This document shows, in pieces, positions 61,301-64,000 of a DNA stretch of 64,000 nt (positions are counted from its first letter, which is position 1; each line of letters starts with the position of its first letter). The notes under the pieces are model-generated. The model saw only the letters and a list, made by a program, of their open reading frames with translations. It ran no database searches and was not told the origin of the DNA. Source of the DNA: JAQUGA01 sp964521105 (lineage in GTDB: Bacteria > Bacteroidota > Bacteroidia > Bacteroidales > WCHB1-69); contig CAZFPO010000005.1 of assembly GCA_964521105.1 (NCBI GenBank), forward strand, positions 4,881 to 68,880, in the 5' to 3' direction. Made by a program: the position numbers and the translations under genes.

Positions 61301-63720
61301 TTTCAGCAACGGCTATTCGTCCATTAAGCAACAACGACATACCGCTCACCGTAGCTCATGGTTATGCCGCAATAGGTGTTGAAAATCCTTCATACAAAAT
61401 GAAAGTTGCCATAAAGGCACCAACTCATGTTTTATCTCGTTCAAAACAAACGGTGGAAGTTACCGCTGAATCGGGTTCACAAGTTACTATTGCAGTGGTT
61501 GATGAAGGAATTTTACAGATGAATAACTATAAAACCCCAGATCCTTATGCATATTTTTATCAAAAACGAGCTCTTGAAATTGAAAGTTACGATTTGTATG
61601 CCCGAATATTTCCCGAATTAAAACGCTATTTATCAACTACTGGCGGTGACCTTGCCTTAGAAATGGGAAAACGTGTAAATCCATTTACCAATAAACGAGT
61701 AAAATTAATTGCGTTATGGAGTGGCATTTTATCTGTTACGGGCGGAAAAGCTAGTTACACATTTAATATTCCTCAGTTTTCGGGAAGCCTTCGTGTTATG
61801 GCAGTTGCTTGGAAAGGACGTCATTTCGGTTCGGCAGAAACCAATATGAAAGTAGCTGACCCAATTGTTATTAGCACTGCCCTACCTCGATTCTTATCAC
61901 CCGACGACATGATAAATATTCCAGTAACTTTAAGTAATACCACCAAAGAAACAGCATCTGTTACCGTTAAAATTGCCACAAAAGGTCCAGCTTCAATAAT
62001 TGGGGAAGAACAATTTTCGGTTAGTATACCTGCAAATTCCGAAAAACGTGTTGCATTTAAAGCTAGAGCTTCTAAAAACATGGGTGAAGCATTATTTACT
62101 ACTTCAGCTACTCAAGGAGGAAAAACTTTTGTAGAAGAAATATATGTTCCCGTTCGTCCTTCGGCTGGATTTGTAAAGTACTTCAAATCGGGAGTAATTA
62201 ATAATTCCGAAGAAACGATTAAATTGGAAGGCAATTTTATAACTGGTAGCGTTACGAATAAATTGTTATTCAGTAAGTCACCAATTACCGAATTTACAAA
62301 AGATATTAGCGAATTACTTCGTTATCCATACGGTTGTTTAGAACAAACTGTTTCTGTTGCATTCCCATTGATTTATTATCGTGATATTGCAAAGTCGATA
62401 GGTCAAGACAATAAAAATATGGATTGGAATCCCGATTATTTAGTTCAGGAAGCCATTTATAAAGTTCAAAACTTGCAACAATATGGAGGTGGCATGGTTT
62501 ATTGGCCGAGTGGTGGGCAAACTAACTGGTGGGCAACTGCTTATGCCACTCACTTTTTAATTGAAGCCAAAAATGCCGGTTTTGAAGTGAATATGCAAGT
62601 AATTAAGAATGCGGTAAATTACCTCGAAAGCGAAGCCAAAAATAAAAAGTTACAAGATTACTACTACATCGATCAAAATGGAAAATATTATCAAATGTCG
62701 TACGTACGACAAGAAGTTGGATATTCGCTTTTTGTTTGTGCTTTAGCGGGTTCAAAAAACATTTCACTATTGAACTATTATAAAACACAATTCCAATTTT
62801 TAACCGAAGAAGGAAAATACATGTTGGCTGCTGCGTTTGCCCTTTCGGGAAATAAAACTACTTTCCGTGAACTATTACCAAGTAAATATTCCACTCCAAA
62901 TATTCGTCGCGAATCGTGGGGAAGCTTCGACTCTCCTATCCGCAATTCAGCGATTGTTTTATATACGCTATATCGTACCGACCCAAGCAATCCTCAAATT
63001 GTTAATATGACAAGTAAGTTGTCGAACGATTTAAAAAGAACTAAATGGCTATCCACACAAGATAGAGCATTTGCCTTGTTAGCACTCGGAAACATCGCAA
63101 AAAGTAATATTAATGCCGATGTCAAAGCAACCATCATTAAAAACGACCAAAATGTTGGACAATTTAATAACGAAAACTTGGTAATCACTAAAGCAATGAA
63201 TAACAGTAGTTTAAAAATTTCAAAAACTGGAAATGGTAAACTATATTATTTTTACGAAGCCGAAGGATTTAGTAAAGATGGTAACATTGATGAAACGGAT
63301 AATTATATGGCAGTTCGTCGTTTCTTTTTTGACCGTTTTGGAAAGCAATTAACAACTACTTCTTTTAAATCAAACGATTTAATTGTAGTTCGTGTAAGTG
63401 TAGTATCGCTCGACCAAAGCCGCATTGAAAATGTTGCTATTTGCGATATGTTGCCAGCATGTTTCGAAATCGAAAATCCAAGAATCAACAACGAACGTGA
63501 TTATTCGTGGATTAAAGATCGTTCTACTCCCGATTACATGGATATTCGCGATGACAGAATTACATACTTTACTACCGTAAATAATAAAATCAAAAACTTC
63601 TATTATGTTGTCCGAGTGGTTTCTTCGGGTACTTTTAAAATTGGTGTATTAAGTGCCGATGCCATGTACGATGGAAATTATTACTCTTATAACGGAAGTG
63701 GTTCAATAACGGTGGAATAA
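58318..63720 (+). CDS. alpha-2-macroglobulin family lipoprotein with intact thioester motif
   Basis: 1800 residues, longer than E. coli YfhM (about 1650). Lipoprotein signal with lipobox LLAGC (Cys19). N-terminal MG-like domains with Bacteroidota flavour (a Tyr/Asp-rich insert around residues 380-420), MG2-type KLYRPGDSVHINSITRTL near 583-600, bait-region-like stretch, then LIALWSGILSVTGGKASYTFNIPQFSGSLRVMAVAW (A2M domain) and YPYGCLEQT, whose Cys1340 and Gln1343 should form the thioester; the helical thioester domain follows (GGMVYWPSGGQTNWWATAYA), then a receptor-binding-like C-terminus. Traps foreign proteases in the periplasm or on the surface. No pbpC gene follows inside the window; a terminator comes first. 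Confidence 0.95.
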   Translation: MKNLSRILFILVISLLAGCKTNQIAVVKTNFESEISLQQNLSFKFNKDIATEAMLNKWDTTTYVQFEPSVKGKFQWVSASELVFSPDNGFNPGTQYKAIPTNAIGSVGAEKLSVSSEAIEFHTPFLEMSSAKAYWGLSATGNNDIVISIDLLFNYPVKAIDLEKKLLITVAEYQVPYRIISTGENEQMSLELNPPSGLGDLEIPVKIVLDKDMKYVGGNVATQKTQEVNTIIPARTKLMVTGITSEMVDGSGFVNIFTTQPLLIEGLKNNITFSPEVSYTIESQNNVIRISGDFEEGKTYKITVSKNVQGIFGKSLENDYSQSVQFSKSKPFIAFSNPNDTYLSSKGERNVAINFGGIDKVKLNVFKIYDNNILHYLRGGKKYSYYYDDSEFEESWMDFYEWQGDDYYGRQVYDKLLDVDKLPKYHNSRLLNLDLKEINNNDPGKGIYIITVQDTKQRFLKDAIIVSISDIGLIAKIGKNSVLVSAFSIVDATPIQGVNIDFISTNNQKVHTATTGQDGFVQVNNTKDLFKNFKIGMITARQGEDFNYLFFDNSSIETSRYEVGGKYTNASEFDVFIYGDRKLYRPGDSVHINSITRTLNWEIPKEIPLKFRIVNPNGRQLTSMRKTTNSEGACEVSFKLPDAAITGTYTVELYSGNDVLYNTYRFSCEEFMPDRLMVKVTLPKSEFVPGESFAIQVSAENFFGTPATERKVENEMSLKRTVFNPKKFSDYDFNISISENLSLENDVKSGKTDKSGKSIETFSIPNHHGIGMLNGTIYTSVFDENNRPVNRISTFRVPTQSVFFGLQYFDSYVNIRRPMKVNMVALNKDEQLVKSSANIIIIRKEYQSVIQRSGTSYNYNSNKREIEVYNKNVNFAEGRASIDFTPSVSGEYELRIYANKDEGYVSKKFWAYGSGETDFSSFEVDKDGEIIIETDKDNYLVGEKAEILFKCPFSGKLIVTIERDNIIEYKVIPIEDKVAKLTLPLTEQNIPNIYVSATAIRPLSNNDIPLTVAHGYAAIGVENPSYKMKVAIKAPTHVLSRSKQTVEVTAESGSQVTIAVVDEGILQMNNYKTPDPYAYFYQKRALEIESYDLYARIFPELKRYLSTTGGDLALEMGKRVNPFTNKRVKLIALWSGILSVTGGKASYTFNIPQFSGSLRVMAVAWKGRHFGSAETNMKVADPIVISTALPRFLSPDDMINIPVTLSNTTKETASVTVKIATKGPASIIGEEQFSVSIPANSEKRVAFKARASKNMGEALFTTSATQGGKTFVEEIYVPVRPSAGFVKYFKSGVINNSEETIKLEGNFITGSVTNKLLFSKSPITEFTKDISELLRYPYGCLEQTVSVAFPLIYYRDIAKSIGQDNKNMDWNPDYLVQEAIYKVQNLQQYGGGMVYWPSGGQTNWWATAYATHFLIEAKNAGFEVNMQVIKNAVNYLESEAKNKKLQDYYYIDQNGKYYQMSYVRQEVGYSLFVCALAGSKNISLLNYYKTQFQFLTEEGKYMLAAAFALSGNKTTFRELLPSKYSTPNIRRESWGSFDSPIRNSAIVLYTLYRTDPSNPQIVNMTSKLSNDLKRTKWLSTQDRAFALLALGNIAKSNINADVKATIIKNDQNVGQFNNENLVITKAMNNSSLKISKTGNGKLYYFYEAEGFSKDGNIDETDNYMAVRRFFFDRFGKQLTTTSFKSNDLIVVRVSVVSLDQSRIENVAICDMLPACFEIENPRINNERDYSWIKDRSTPDYMDIRDDRITYFTTVNNKIKNFYYVVRVVSSGTFKIGVLSADAMYDGNYYSYNGSGSITVE

Positions 63721-63736
63721 TCTTGAACAAAATTTT

Positions 63737-63778
63737 AAATGGGTTAAATAGACAAATTCTTTTAACCCATTTTTTTTG
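63737..63778 (+). terminator. intrinsic terminator after the macroglobulin gene
   Basis: AAATGGGTTAAA pairs with TTTAACCCATTT (12 bp, 12-nt loop) followed by eight T, 16 bp past the stop. Confidence 0.9.
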
Positions 63779-64000
63779 GAAATTTTTGAAATGTTGAAAT
63801 ACATTTTTTTTTTAACACATAGGCACATAGAATTTTTTGTTTTTTGAATGTAAAGGCACATAGAATTTCATTTTTTTTTAATAAATAAAACAGACTTTTC
63901 GTTCCGCTGTTGCTCCATTCTGAGTGACAATATTATAGCAATGTTTTCCTACCACCAAGACTCGAAGGCACCAAGGTTCACTAAGTTTTCTTTGTTACAT
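63779..64000. repeat. non-coding tail with degenerate direct repeats
   Basis: No gene seen. AGGCACATAGAATTT occurs twice (63821-63835 and 63854-63868), and the end carries CACCAAGACTCGAAGGCACC-like and GGTTCACTAAGTTTTC sequence. Degenerate phrases of this sort are common between genes in Bacteroidota genomes. The nature of the element is not known to me. Confidence 0.5.

Noticed and set aside
1..64000. CRISPR arrays, insertion sequences, prophage genes, rRNA operons
   Set aside because: No spaced short repeats, transposase or integrase motifs, or rRNA sequence were found on either strand.

Overview
The window is AT-rich bacterial DNA that reads throughout as a member of the Bacteroidota (Bacteroidetes), probably an anaerobic or facultatively anaerobic fermenter. 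Grounds: many genes are preceded by the phylum's -7 element TAnnTTTG; most exported proteins have short signal peptides ending in SQ/AQ; there is a gingipain-type (C25) protease with a type IX secretion sorting tail, along with outer-membrane beta-barrels, a fused RibBA, and a trimeric [FeFe]-hydrogenase. TGA is used as an ordinary stop. I see no phage, transposase, CRISPR array or rRNA; the content is mostly chromosomal housekeeping.

Layout. 1-5.2 kb: the 5' part of an S9 peptidase (cut by the window edge), a rhodanese-like protein lacking the catalytic Cys, a DEDDh exonuclease, an Ldh2-family dehydrogenase and two envelope proteins. 5.2-10.3 kb: lepA, an unrecognised protein with an internal duplication, and a RelA/SpoT homologue whose hydrolase centre is lost. 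10.3-18.2 kb: two paralogous TPR proteins behind gyrA, divergent from clpC. 18.3-23.0 kb (minus strand): rpsF-rpsR-rplI, then ribBA followed by two glycosyltransferases. 23.2-27.5 kb: a DEAD-box helicase, nitronate monooxygenase, and a fluoride-resistance unit (fluoride riboswitch, crcB, DUF190), then an outer-membrane protein. 27.6-28.0 kb: tRNA-Pro(CGG) with a duplicated 3' tail. 28.1-34.2 kb: a tight four-gene operon (LysM protein with a degenerate lytic transglycosylase domain, two SGNH hydrolase-like proteins, an MBOAT acyltransferase), which looks like an envelope O-acylation system. 34.2-38.2 kb: M3 and M14 peptidases. 38.3-38.4 kb: rpmH (short, easily missed).

38.6-46.2 kb (minus): a hydrogenase locus: NuoE-, NuoF- and HydA-type subunits of an NAD-linked [FeFe]-hydrogenase, a terminator, then a small [2Fe-2S] protein, an iron-hydrogenase-like PAS sensor, a SpoIIE-type phosphatase and a LigB/DODA-type dioxygenase. 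The second half looks like a redox-sensing relay attached to the enzyme. 46.6-52.9 kb: gcvT, an RsmI-like methylase, the C25 protease and a small barrel protein. 52.9-55.4 kb: a strongly structured non-coding interval, a 35-residue MetS-like subunit and its sodium:neurotransmitter-symporter partner. 55.4-64 kb: an AAA-type ATPase, a WG-repeat protein and a very large alpha-2-macroglobulin lipoprotein, followed by a terminator and degenerate repeats.

Strongest leads: the fluoride riboswitch with a visible translation-level switch helix; the O-acylation operon with its pseudo-transglycosylase; the hydrogenase-sensor-phosphatase chain; the structured RNA candidate at 53.1-53.3 kb; and the tRNA-tail duplication. 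All assignments come from reading motifs by eye; no database was searched.
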